From Anaeroplasma bactoclasticum (GTDB lineage Bacteria > Bacillota_I > Bacilli_A > Acholeplasmatales > Anaeroplasmataceae): a stretch of DNA of 64,000 bases. Below, one piece after another: positions 25,412 to 33,420 of the stretch (its first letter is position 1; every line of letters starts with the position of its first letter). The notes beneath the pieces were generated by a model. That model was not told where the DNA came from and made no database searches. It saw nothing but the letters and a program-made list of their open reading frames with translations. Made by a program: the position numbers and the translations under genes. Where the stretch lies: NCBI RefSeq assembly GCF_003550015.1, contig NZ_QXEV01000002.1:124001-188000 (forward strand), read 5' to 3'.

Positions 25412-25440
25412 TTGACAATTTATGTCGATTTATGTAATAT
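25412..25440 (+). promoter_or_regulatory. Promoter of the candidate small RNA
   Basis: Consensus TTGACA (25412-25417), exactly 17 bp, then TAATAT (25435-25440), with an alternative TATAAT at 25438. No open frame with a ribosome site follows before the terminator 90 bases on. Confidence 0.7.
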
Positions 25441-25446
25441 AATGTA

Positions 25447-25567
25447 ATTGCTTAAGAAATAAGTTATCATATAAACTCCCTAAAATATGATGACTGTCAT
25501 AAGCAAACTATAACTCTCCCAATTTAAGGAATAAGGAACAGCTCCCACTGTTCCTTATTTCTTTTTT
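25447..25567 (+). ncRNA. Candidate small RNA with three exposed CUCCC motifs
   Basis: This is about 120 nt between a near-consensus promoter and a very strong terminator. The first domain is closed by UUGCUUA (25448-25454) with UAAGCAA (25500-25506). It contains a hairpin UUAUCAUAU/AUAUGAUGA (25464-25472 with 25485-25493) whose 12-base loop centres on CUCCC (25476-25480). A single-stranded linker holds CUCUCCC (25514-25520). The terminator has a 12-bp stem (25530-25541 with 25548-25559), loop CUCCCA (25542-25547) and seven U. Small RNAs of Gram-positive bacteria commonly use C-rich loops to pair with Shine-Dalgarno sequences. An attenuator leader of yggS is the main alternative. Confidence 0.7.
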
Positions 25568-25604
25568 TAACAATATAATTTATAATTAACATGAGGCGAT
25601 AATT

Positions 25605-26243
25605 ATGCATTTAAGAGAAGATATAAAAGAATTCTTAGAAACTATTCCAAATAATGTTACTATAGTTGCAGCAACGAAATATGTTTCGGATATAGAAATG
25701 AGAGATTTATATAATGCCAATATTACAAATTTTGGTGAAAATAGAGTAGAAGCATTCCTAGATAAATATGAAAAGCTTAAGGATATAAATCCTACATGGC
25801 ATTTTATAGGACATTTACAAAGAAATAAAGCGAAGAAGATTATTAATAAAATAGATTACTTGCATTCCTTAGATTCTATAGAACTAGCTAAAATAATCAA
25901 TAAGGAAAGAGAAAAACCACTAAACTGCTTTATTGAGGTATCGATTAATTTAGAGGAATCTAAAGATGGTGTACCATATATGGAAATTGATGATTTCATG
26001 AATCAGGTATTACAATTCGATAAGGTTAAAATTGTAGGATTCATGATGATGGCTATTAAGGGTGATAGTATCGAGGATTTAAAGAATCAATTTGAAAGAT
26101 TAAGAGATTTAAGGGATTTAGTTTCTAAAAAATATAAAATAGATATTCCATATTTATCTATGGGTATGAGTGATGATTATAAAGAAGCTATAGAGGCATC
26201 AGCCACTCATATAAGATTAGGTAGGATTTTATGGAAGGATTAG
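25605..26243 (+). CDS. yggS: YggS/PLPBP family pyridoxal-phosphate homeostasis protein
   Basis: This 212-residue PLP-binding barrel protein has the Schiff-base lysine in VAATKYVSD (near residue 26). FGENRVEAFLDKYE, WHFIGHLQRNKAKKI near 65 and the phosphate-binding end LSMGMSDDY...SATHIRLGRILW are all family hallmarks. It buffers free pyridoxal phosphate and affects amino acid metabolism. It is slightly short because the N-terminal helix is reduced. The next gene, YlmH, overlaps by 13 bases; this pair (ylmE-ylmH) is conserved next to division genes in Firmicutes. GAGGCG precedes the ATG. Confidence 0.93.
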   Translation: MHLREDIKEFLETIPNNVTIVAATKYVSDIEMRDLYNANITNFGENRVEAFLDKYEKLKDINPTWHFIGHLQRNKAKKIINKIDYLHSLDSIELAKIINKEREKPLNCFIEVSINLEESKDGVPYMEIDDFMNQVLQFDKVKIVGFMMMAIKGDSIEDLKNQFERLRDLRDLVSKKYKIDIPYLSMGMSDDYKEAIEASATHIRLGRILWKD

Positions 26244-26971
26244 AAAGCTTTAAAAGAAGGATAGAATCTTCTATTAAAAGGGTAATAGAAGGTGGAGTAG
26301 TATTACTACCATTTTTAGATGATGCGGAAGAAGGTATTGTACTTTCCTTAACAAAATATGAGAATAATATAAATGTATATTTTGATGGAGGAATCATTAA
26401 TTCGGATCGTAAGAGATGTATTATAACTACTTATGATATAGAAAAGGAAGATTTTAAAATTCGTGTATTTGAAATAATTTATAATAAAAAATATTATGAA
26501 TTATATCATAGAAGTATTTTAGGGGCTTTAATGGGCCTTGGAATTAAAAGAGAATGTGTTGGAGATATTGTAATTACTTTAGATAAAAGATGCTATGTAG
26601 CAGTTACAGAGGAGATATCTAGCTTTTTATTAGCTGAATTTAAAAGTGTTGGTAAGGCTCCAATTGAATTAAAAGAGGTAGATTACCCTATAGAAAATGA
26701 AATTAGATATCAAGATAAGGTTTATTTTTTATCTAGCTTAAGATTAGATGTTGTAATCGCAAATGCATATTCCTTATCTAGAAGCGAAGCGTTAGAATAC
26801 TTAGAAAGAGGAGATGTATCTATTAATCATTTTCCAAATCAAAACCCATCACATATTTGTAAATTAGATGATGAAATTAGTGTTAGACATAAAGGAAGAG
26901 TTAAGGTTTCTTCTATTGGCGGAACATCAAAAAGTGGAAGATTAGCTATTACTTTATCTAAAAGAGTGTAG
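26231..26971 (+). CDS. ylmH: S4-domain RNA-binding protein YlmH
   Basis: This 246-residue protein has a C-terminal S4 RNA-binding domain (about 170-246) recognisable by SSLRLDVVIANAYSLSRSEA, LERGDVSINH and KLDDEISVRHKGRVKV. The N-terminal part matches the YlmH fold, with GALMGLGIKRECVGDI near 98. YlmH has been linked to ribosome rescue and to cell division gene clusters in Gram-positive bacteria. The ATG lies within the 3' end of yggS, showing coupled translation. No other dcw genes follow here, so the pair has been separated from the division cluster. Confidence 0.9.
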   Translation: MEGLESFKRRIESSIKRVIEGGVVLLPFLDDAEEGIVLSLTKYENNINVYFDGGIINSDRKRCIITTYDIEKEDFKIRVFEIIYNKKYYELYHRSILGALMGLGIKRECVGDIVITLDKRCYVAVTEEISSFLLAEFKSVGKAPIELKEVDYPIENEIRYQDKVYFLSSLRLDVVIANAYSLSRSEALEYLERGDVSINHFPNQNPSHICKLDDEISVRHKGRVKVSSIGGTSKSGRLAITLSKRV

Positions 26972-26980
26972 GAGGTAGCA

Positions 26981-28462
26981 ATGGAGGCTATAACAAAGGA
27001 AGTAATGAAAAAAATTGATAGCTATACCTGTCAAAATATAACAAAATCCATTGATTTAATGGAAGAAGCAGGAGCCTCTTTTGCTAAGGTTACTTTAAAG
27101 TATTATAATCCTAAAAGGGTATTACTCTTAGTAGGCTCTAGTGGTAATGGTGGAGATGCGCTTGTATTAGGTAGATACCTTTTAAAGATGGGTATTCATG
27201 TAGATGCTTATTTAGTTTCTAAAAATTTATCTATCGATTGTAAAACAAATAAGGATTTATTTTTAGGTGATTTTTATTATGAATTACCTAAGCTAGATTA
27301 TGATTTAATTATTGATGGTTTAATTGGCTTTGGATTAAATAGTAAATTAAAAGATAATTATATAGATGTAATTGAGAAGGTAAATCATTCTAAGCTACCT
27401 ATAGTAGCACTGGATATCCCAACAGGTATTGATGCTACTAGTGGTATTTCTTATGGTGCATTTATAAAGGCAGATTTATTAATCACTATAGAATATCCTA
27501 AGACTGGTTTATTTTTAAATGATGGATTAGATTCTTATAAGAAATTAGAAATTATATCTATAGGTATAACACCTACAAATGAATTCGTTCATATCAATGA
27601 AATAAATGATTTTAAAGGAGTTTTACCTAAAAGAAATAGAAATACCAATAAGGGAAGCTATGGAAAAGCTTTAATTATTGGTGGTTCTTATAAATACCCT
27701 GGGGCATCTATGCTAGCGTATAGTAGCTTAAATCAATTTAAAATGGGGGTTGGCTATTCTTATTTATATGTACCAAAGGAGGTATATGAGCTATATGCTT
27801 TAAGACATCCTGAGGTAATAGTTTCATCCTTACCATCTATAGATGGTCATATTAAATATGATGAAGAGGCTTTAAAGCCACTTTTAAAAATGGATTCTAT
27901 AGCTATAGGTATGGGTATGGATATATCAATAGATTTATATGAGGTTATATTATATTTTTTAGTAAATTATGATAAAACATTAGTATTAGATGCAGATGCA
28001 TTAAATACTATTGCAAAATATGGTATGTCTCCACTTAAGAATAAAAAATGTAAGGTTATTATGACTCCTCATATTAAAGAGATGGAAAGATTATCCTTAA
28101 GAGGAACAAATGAGATATTAAATAACCCTATAGATATTGCAAAGGAATTTGCAAATATGTATGATGTAACTATAATTTTAAAGAGTGCATCATCTATTAT
28201 TAGCGATGGAAAGAGTATTTCTATATCTAATTTTGGGAATCCAAGTTTAGCTAAGGGTGGAAGTGGAGATACCTTAAGTGGTATATTATCTGGAGTTTTA
28301 GCTTATTTAGATATTACACCCTTTGAAGCAGCTAATCTTTCTTGTTATATACTTGGTAGAGCCAGTGAATTTGCGAGTATGGAAATAGAAGAGGAATGTA
28401 TGAGTCCTTTAGATATTTCTAAATATATAAATAAAGTTTTTAAGGAGATAAAAAATGAATAA
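26981..28462 (+). CDS. nnr: Bifunctional NAD(P)H-hydrate epimerase / ADP-dependent NAD(P)H-hydrate dehydratase
   Basis: This 493-residue fused repair enzyme recovers hydrated NAD(P)H. The N-terminal epimerase (about 1-205) shows VGSSGNGGDALVLGRYL, DGLIGFGL and ALDIPTGIDATSG. The C-terminal dehydratase (about 220-490) shows RNTNKGSYGKALIIGGS, GMGMD, VLDADALN, MTPHIKEMERL and the nucleotide-binding NPSLAKGGSGDTLSG. It is preceded by AGGAGG and ends inside the start of the mtnN gene (8-base overlap). Confidence 0.95.
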   Translation: MEAITKEVMKKIDSYTCQNITKSIDLMEEAGASFAKVTLKYYNPKRVLLLVGSSGNGGDALVLGRYLLKMGIHVDAYLVSKNLSIDCKTNKDLFLGDFYYELPKLDYDLIIDGLIGFGLNSKLKDNYIDVIEKVNHSKLPIVALDIPTGIDATSGISYGAFIKADLLITIEYPKTGLFLNDGLDSYKKLEIISIGITPTNEFVHINEINDFKGVLPKRNRNTNKGSYGKALIIGGSYKYPGASMLAYSSLNQFKMGVGYSYLYVPKEVYELYALRHPEVIVSSLPSIDGHIKYDEEALKPLLKMDSIAIGMGMDISIDLYEVILYFLVNYDKTLVLDADALNTIAKYGMSPLKNKKCKVIMTPHIKEMERLSLRGTNEILNNPIDIAKEFANMYDVTIILKSASSIISDGKSISISNFGNPSLAKGGSGDTLSGILSGVLAYLDITPFEAANLSCYILGRASEFASMEIEEECMSPLDISKYINKVFKEIKNE

Positions 28463-29144
28463 AATAGGTATTATTTGTGCAATGAAATCCGAAATGGACA
28501 TTTTATTAAATGCCATTGGAGAAGGAAGAAAGGTTAAAATGCTAGGCTGTACCTTCTATGAAGGAAGTATTAATAACCATGAGGTAGTTTTATCCTTATG
28601 TGGAGTTGGCAAGGTAAATTCAGCTATTGCAGCTACATTATTAATTAGTGAATTCCAGTGTAGCTTAATTATTAATTCAGGTATTGCTGGTGGTGTTAGT
28701 CCATTAAAGAAAAGAGATTCTGTCATCGCATCAAGTCTTTTATACTATGATGTAGATGTTACACCATTTGGATATGAAAAAGGACAAGTACCAGGACTTC
28801 CAAAAGAGTTTATGGTTAATCCAGATTTATTAATTTTTGTTAAGAGTATTTTTAATCGATTAGAATTACCATATAAGTGTACAAAGATTTATTCTGGAGA
28901 CCAATTTGTTGTATCCTTTGATCAGCTAAATGGTATTAAAGCTGGAGATGGCTTTGCTATTGAAATGGAGGGTGCATCTATTGCCCAGGTATGTATTAGA
29001 GCAGGAATTGATTTTATTGTTTTAAGATATATTTCTGATATTATTGGAGAAGAAAATCAAGAAGAAGAGTATTTTAAATTTGAAAAAGATATGGCAGAAA
29101 GAAGTGCATCTGTTACCTTAACTTTGTTAAAAAATATGGAATAA
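28455..29144 (+). CDS. mtnN: 5'-methylthioadenosine/S-adenosylhomocysteine nucleosidase
   Basis: This 229-residue enzyme splits adenine from MTA and SAH, recycling methyl-cycle products. Motifs: GIICAMKSEMDILL at the start, CGVGKVNSAIAATLLI near 50, NSGIAGGV near 78, DVDVTPFGY near 103, EMEGASIAQVC near 171 and RYISDII near 193. All catalytic positions (Glu in AMKSEM, Glu in EMEG and Asp in YISD) are present. It is the last gene of the yggS-ylmH-nnr-mtnN operon and is closed by a terminator. Confidence 0.95.
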   Translation: MNKIGIICAMKSEMDILLNAIGEGRKVKMLGCTFYEGSINNHEVVLSLCGVGKVNSAIAATLLISEFQCSLIINSGIAGGVSPLKKRDSVIASSLLYYDVDVTPFGYEKGQVPGLPKEFMVNPDLLIFVKSIFNRLELPYKCTKIYSGDQFVVSFDQLNGIKAGDGFAIEMEGASIAQVCIRAGIDFIVLRYISDIIGEENQEEEYFKFEKDMAERSASVTLTLLKNME

Positions 29145-29152
29145 ATACTATT

Positions 29153-29180
29153 AGCCGGACGTTTGTTCGGCTTTTTCTTT
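29153..29180 (+). terminator. Terminator of the yggS-mtnN operon
   Basis: AGCCGGAC (29153-29160), loop GTTT, GTTCGGCT (29165-29172), then TTTTCTTTT. Confidence 0.85.
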
Positions 29181-29305
29181 TAATTTTGATGTTTTTATTC
29201 AAAATAAATACGCTTTCATTGATAAAAATTTTAATTTTGTTATTGAAATTAAACAAAAACGTTATAGAATATTACTTACATAAAAGAAAATGGAGGGTAT
29301 TGTTT

Positions 29306-31624
29306 ATGAAGAAAAAATTTATCGCTCTTGGTATGACTTTTTTTGCAGGATTAGCTTTAGCTTCTTGTGGAGATGATACTAAGACAACAACTGGTGAAAC
29401 TACAACAGTAGAAACAACTACAGCCACTGGTGAGACAACAACAGAAACTACAACTGAAACAGGCACTGGTGAGACTACAACTGAAACCACAACTGAAACT
29501 ACAACAGAGAGTACTACAGAAACTGTTACTTACAAATTCTATGAAGCTACTCCTGCTACATATGTCAGCAAGGGTCTTAAGGCTTTTTATTATGGTTCTG
29601 ATGGTAAGGTTTATGATGAGGATATGAATGAAGTATCTGCAGCAGACTTATACATTGATTACCTAGAATTTGAAGTTAGTGTTGCAGAGGTTAAGGAAGA
29701 TGGTTCCGTAAAGCTTGATGTTACTCCTGAAGAATTCCGTGCTGCCTATAAGTATGAATTCATGCTTGACTTAACAAATGGTGAAGATGTTAAGGAAGTA
29801 GGTTATGTTAAGTGGGCTGAAGAATTAAAGGAAGGCGATGTTGCAATCGTAGCAGAAGACGAAGTATTAATCGTTGGTAATGGCGTAAACGCTGCTGAAA
29901 CTTTAGGTCTTGCTAAGGATGATGAGCTTAAGCTTAAGACTATTGATGATGAATTATTTAAGTCTAAGATTGAAGCTATGAATTATATTTATGAGGAAGG
30001 TCCAGTAGATGTTAGTGGTAAAGAATTAGCTACTACATATGAGCTTGGTACTGAAGATACTTATTTAGCTTATGGTCAGGCTGTACTTGATGCAATTGCA
30101 GCTGAAGAACTAGAACCACAGGCAGTTATTGATTTATATAATGCTTTCTGCGACAAGTATTATTATATCGTTGATGAATATAAGGCAGCTAAGATTTTAT
30201 CTGATAAGGATAATACTCCTGAGTCTTATGATTTAGCTGATGAGCTTGAAGCATTAATGGATGACTTTGGGGCAATGGATGAGGAAATTGACCTTGCTGC
30301 GTATAATTCTAATAAGTATATGGAATTCTACTATTCTCAGTATGATGAGTACTTAGATGAAAACGGTGATTTAGATGTAGAGGCTGTTAAAGCTTATGCT
30401 GAAGGCTTAAATCCAGAAGCAACTACTCAGTTAAATGAAATCAGCCAGACTATGAATGGTGCACTATCAAGCTACTATAAGGGTGAAAAGACAGCTGCAG
30501 AGGCATTAACTACATACTTTACAGCTGCTAAGGAATATGCTGATTTTGTAAATTATGATAACTATTTAGAGTACGCTTATACTGAAAACTTTGGTAGAGA
30601 ATACACTGTTGCAGATACTGATGCATTAGCAGACTATATTGCAGAATATATCGTACCAGTTAATGATTATGCATATAGTGTATTTATGGAGTTTGATGCA
30701 GCTTCAGAAGCAGATGCTAAGACTACTCGTGTTTATGCAAACGCATGGAACGAATTCCTTGGCTTATACAGAGATTACTATGGAAACTATTTCGAGTATT
30801 TTGCTGATTATGCAGAAAATGAAATTGGCGATGAAATGGCTGAAAACTTCAAGTATTATTTCACAAGTGGAAATTATTGGTATTCTGCAACTCCAAATGA
30901 TAATGTAACAGGTTATGTATGGTCATTCAGTGATGGTACACCACTTATGTTCTTAGGACCAGATTGTCAGGATATTTCTACATTCATTCATGAATTTGGT
31001 CATTATAATGAGCACATTACTGCTAAAGATTCTGAATTCTATTCTATGGATTTAAATGAAGTTCATTCTCAGGGTAATGAAATGCTATTCTATCTATATT
31101 TAACAACTACTGATGCAGCAAGTGATATTGCTACAGCAGAGTTCTTAAATTATAAGATTTATTCTATGTCTAATACAGTTATTGAAGGCTTCTTAATCAA
31201 TGAGCTTGAAAAGTGGGCATATACACAGGATATGACAAAGTATGCTGTTGATGGTGGTGCTCTACAGTTTGAAAAGGATTTAAGAAAAGCTTGGTCTGAT
31301 GTATGTACTGAAAGAAATCTTAAGAGCTATGATACTGATAAGATTTTCAATAGCTGGGTTGAATTAGTTTTATTAAATTACCAGGGTTACTATATCAGCT
31401 ATAGTACATCTGCAATTGCTGCACTTGAGGTTTATGCAAAGGCAGTAGAAGACTGGGCTTTAGGTGTTGAAGATTATAAGAAGTTATATGCTCCACATGA
31501 AGCTACAGATACATTCTCAAGCGTATTAGTTGATTCTGGCTACTATAGCATTTTCGATGAGAATGCATATAAGGCAATTGCTGCTGCTTGCGGTGTACTT
31601 TCTGACTCTGGATTAGAAGAATAA
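29306..31624 (+). CDS. Lipoprotein zinc metallopeptidase, M3 (oligoendopeptidase F)-like
   Basis: This 772-residue surface protein has a signal MKKKFIALG with lipobox LASC (Cys22), then a Thr/Glu-rich stalk (about 26-70). A long helical domain carries the zinc motif HEFGH at residues 562-566, with the third ligand region DLNEVHSQGNEM about 25 residues on. Thimet oligopeptidases show the same layout. It probably degrades peptides at the cell surface for uptake. Part of the stalk is a low-complexity run of ACA/ACT and GAA codons. Codon use is biased as in highly expressed genes. An in-frame start 40 codons upstream is rejected because GGAGGG precedes 29306 directly. Confidence 0.85.
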   Translation: MKKKFIALGMTFFAGLALASCGDDTKTTTGETTTVETTTATGETTTETTTETGTGETTTETTTETTTESTTETVTYKFYEATPATYVSKGLKAFYYGSDGKVYDEDMNEVSAADLYIDYLEFEVSVAEVKEDGSVKLDVTPEEFRAAYKYEFMLDLTNGEDVKEVGYVKWAEELKEGDVAIVAEDEVLIVGNGVNAAETLGLAKDDELKLKTIDDELFKSKIEAMNYIYEEGPVDVSGKELATTYELGTEDTYLAYGQAVLDAIAAEELEPQAVIDLYNAFCDKYYYIVDEYKAAKILSDKDNTPESYDLADELEALMDDFGAMDEEIDLAAYNSNKYMEFYYSQYDEYLDENGDLDVEAVKAYAEGLNPEATTQLNEISQTMNGALSSYYKGEKTAAEALTTYFTAAKEYADFVNYDNYLEYAYTENFGREYTVADTDALADYIAEYIVPVNDYAYSVFMEFDAASEADAKTTRVYANAWNEFLGLYRDYYGNYFEYFADYAENEIGDEMAENFKYYFTSGNYWYSATPNDNVTGYVWSFSDGTPLMFLGPDCQDISTFIHEFGHYNEHITAKDSEFYSMDLNEVHSQGNEMLFYLYLTTTDAASDIATAEFLNYKIYSMSNTVIEGFLINELEKWAYTQDMTKYAVDGGALQFEKDLRKAWSDVCTERNLKSYDTDKIFNSWVELVLLNYQGYYISYSTSAIAALEVYAKAVEDWALGVEDYKKLYAPHEATDTFSSVLVDSGYYSIFDENAYKAIAAACGVLSDSGLEE
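29382..29521 (+). repeat. Thr/Glu-codon low-complexity stalk
   Basis: Imperfect repeats of ACA/ACT with GAA encode a Thr-rich linker (TTTGETTTVETTT-like). The lipoprotein at 24194 has a similar stalk at 24276-24393. Such stalks lift a domain away from the membrane and are prone to slippage. Confidence 0.75.
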
Positions 31625-31631
31625 AAAAATT

Positions 31632-31657
31632 AGAGGTTGCTCGTGCAACCTCTTTTC
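31632..31657 (+). terminator. Terminator after the metallopeptidase
   Basis: AGAGGTTGC, loop TCGT, GCAACCTCT, then TTTC. Confidence 0.85.
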
Positions 31658-31721
31658 GTATACTAAAACTAGGAGTTAATCTCTTGGTTTTTTTATTTCT
31701 AATATTAATGTATAATAATAG

Positions 31722-31865
31722 TGATGGAAAGTTATTTAATCATTGAGACACACATGCGATCTCGTTAAAACCATTTAGAGCTTTGACTCTTTATTCAATG
31801 GTCTTTCCATCGTTATCGAAATAAGCTGGCTGAGAGAATATTTGACTCTCAGCTTTTCTTTTTAT
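31722..31865 (+). ncRNA. Structured RNA upstream of the IS110 transposase
   Basis: A TATAAT box at 31711-31716 is followed at the right distance by GATGGAAAG (31723-31731), which pairs perfectly with CTTTCCATC (31803-31811). Inside are a GAGA/TCTC hairpin (31745-31748 with 31760-31763) and a second hairpin, ACCATT/AATGGT (31770-31775 with 31797-31802) extended by AGAG/CTCT, making a three-way junction. A terminator-like stem GCTGAGAG/CTCTCAGC (31829-31836 with 31846-31853) followed by TTTTCTTTTT ends it. The total is about 140 nt. I do not recognise the family. It may be an independent RNA or part of the IS110 left end. Confidence 0.6.
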
Positions 31866-32012
31866 CTAGGCATAGATTTAAAGAAAGGTTTTTGAAACTA
31901 TGGGCGTGACCTCTTTTGAGAATAGCGATGTATCTCGTACAAAAAAATGTCCAAATTTCAATTTATTATTTTAATCTGCTTAAATCTAATGGAGAGTTTC
32001 ATCTCGTATAAA
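31759..32012 (+). repeat. Three copies of ATCTCGTwnAAA before the transposase
   Basis: Copies at 31759-31770, 31932-31943 and 32001-32012 share ATCTCGT followed by A/T-rich bases. Short shared sequences containing a CT core are expected where an IS110 bridge RNA carries guides matching its own element ends. The repeat could also be chance in AT-rich DNA. Confidence 0.4.
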
Positions 32013-32048
32013 GCAAACGAAAATAGGTATAAATATTAAATTGAAATT
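31954..32048 (+). ncRNA. Possible bridge-RNA region of the IS110 element
   Basis: AATTTCAATTTA (31954-31965) and TAAATTGAAATT (32037-32048) are a perfect 12-bp inverted repeat enclosing about 70 bases that include one ATCTCGTATAAA copy. IS110-group elements encode a bridge RNA in exactly this position. Assignment of the target and donor loops needs several copies of the element. Confidence 0.4.
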
Positions 32049-32092
32049 AAAACTAGCTTTCAAAGTAATAAAAAATATTGGAGGTAATGAAA

Positions 32093-33286
32093 ATGAAAGG
32101 ATTTTGTATTTCCTTAGATGTTTCTAAGGGCTCAAGCTTCTATCAAGGTTTTAAAGGTTTTGATGAACCAATAACAAAGCCTAAAAAGATAGAACACAAT
32201 TTAGAAGGCTTTAAAGAATTATTAAAGCTTAAAGATTCAATAAAAAAAGAATATGATTCAGACTGTATTGTAATATTTGAGTCAACAGGTGTTTATCACA
32301 AAGCATTACAAACTTATTTGGATGAGCATGATTTCAAATATACAATCATTAGTCCACTACTATCAGCTAAGGTTAGGAAAAGTGATATTAGAGGAACTAA
32401 AACAGACGCGAAAGATTGTTCATCAATAGCTAAAGTATTTTATCTTAAAGAATTAAGAATTTATTCTAAAATGGATGAAATATATAGTGATTTGAAAGAA
32501 AAATGCAGATATTATGACTTTTTAGTTGGTGAAATGAAACGCTGGAAGATTGAATTTAGAAGATTGTTAGATATTATTTATCCAGGTTTCGATAAGATTT
32601 TTGAGAATTTATATATTGATTATGTTCAAGCATTACTACTTGAGTATCCTCATCCAGAAATCATCCGTAAAAAGAGATTAGATACAATAGCAAAATTTAT
32701 TGAAAAGCATACATGCCATAAAGAATCATTTTCTTTAAAGCAAGCACAAGCATTAAAGGATTATGCCGAAAACTGTGCCTCAGGATGTTCATATAAATCA
32801 TATTTAGTTTCTCAATTTGATACGGTAATTCATACTCTAAATTCTCAAATAAAGCATTTAGAAACAACTTTAGATGAAATAATTGAAATAGCAAAGAAAT
32901 TACCAAATTATGAAATTATAAGAAGTATACCTGGTATAGCAGATAATTTGGCATCTAGAATATTAGCAGAAATTGGTGACATAGATAGATTTGATAATGC
33001 AAGTCAATTAGTAGCTTATGCAGGAATAGATCCTCAAATATATCAATCTGGTCAAATATCTGGATTACATTTAAAGATATCCAAAAAAGGTAACAAGAAA
33101 TTAAGATGTTTATTATATTTGGCAATCACATGTATGATTAGAACAAATAGAGATACTAAGATAGTTGAATTCTATAAAAGAAAAAAGGCAGATGGATTGG
33201 CGTCCCCTGCTGCCTTAGTCGCTTCTATGAATAAACTATTGAGAATAATTCATTCACTATGTAAAAATGGTTGTTTGTTTAAATAA
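32093..33286 (+). CDS. IS110-family transposase (RuvC-like DEDD recombinase)
   Basis: This 397-residue transposase has an N-terminal RuvC-like domain with the acidic residues in ISLDVSKG (Asp9), FESTGVYH (Glu near 64) and KTDAKDCSSIA (Asp near 103 and 106). The C-terminal Transposase_20 domain has RSIPGIADNLASRILAEIGD, YAGIDPQIYQSGQ with the conserved serine region, and KKGNKKLRCLLYLA. It appears intact. The ATG at 32093 lies 8 bases after GGAGG; starts at 32078 or 32087 are too close to that site. The family recombines DNA under the direction of a non-coding bridge RNA encoded in the element. Confidence 0.93.
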   Translation: MKGFCISLDVSKGSSFYQGFKGFDEPITKPKKIEHNLEGFKELLKLKDSIKKEYDSDCIVIFESTGVYHKALQTYLDEHDFKYTIISPLLSAKVRKSDIRGTKTDAKDCSSIAKVFYLKELRIYSKMDEIYSDLKEKCRYYDFLVGEMKRWKIEFRRLLDIIYPGFDKIFENLYIDYVQALLLEYPHPEIIRKKRLDTIAKFIEKHTCHKESFSLKQAQALKDYAENCASGCSYKSYLVSQFDTVIHTLNSQIKHLETTLDEIIEIAKKLPNYEIIRSIPGIADNLASRILAEIGDIDRFDNASQLVAYAGIDPQIYQSGQISGLHLKISKKGNKKLRCLLYLAITCMIRTNRDTKIVEFYKRKKADGLASPAALVASMNKLLRIIHSLCKNGCLFK

Positions 33287-33320
33287 CCATCTACATTATA
33301 CCATATAGTTTTTAAAAATG

Positions 33321-33340
33321 CCTCTTTTTGAGGTTTTTTG
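33321..33340. terminator. Hairpin with T-run between the transposase and the pyridoxal kinase
   Basis: CCTC, loop TTTTT, GAGG, then TTTTTT; flanking A-run on the left makes it usable in both directions. The rest of 33287-33420 is AT-rich and featureless. Confidence 0.6.
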
Positions 33341-33420
33341 GTCTTGGTTTAAATAATATACGTTAATTCACATGGAAAATTATTAAATTAATACTTGATT
33401 TTCCTTATCTAATTTTTTGT

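Larger units (their letters stand above)
31870..33345 (+). mobile_element. IS110-family insertion sequence (ends not resolved)
   Basis: The unit consists of a transposase gene with a long non-coding left part and a short right part ending in a hairpin with T-run. IS110 elements lack clear terminal inverted repeats and do not duplicate their target, so the borders cannot be read from one copy. The left border could be as early as about 31700 if the structured RNA belongs to it. The non-coding DNA lies mainly upstream of the gene, as in the IS110 (not IS1111) group. Confidence 0.6.

Noticed and set aside
29382-29521. Repeated ACA/ACT/GAA codons that could suggest a CRISPR or satellite array
   Set aside because: The repeats are in frame, imperfect and encode a Thr-rich stalk of a lipoprotein; there are no spacers.
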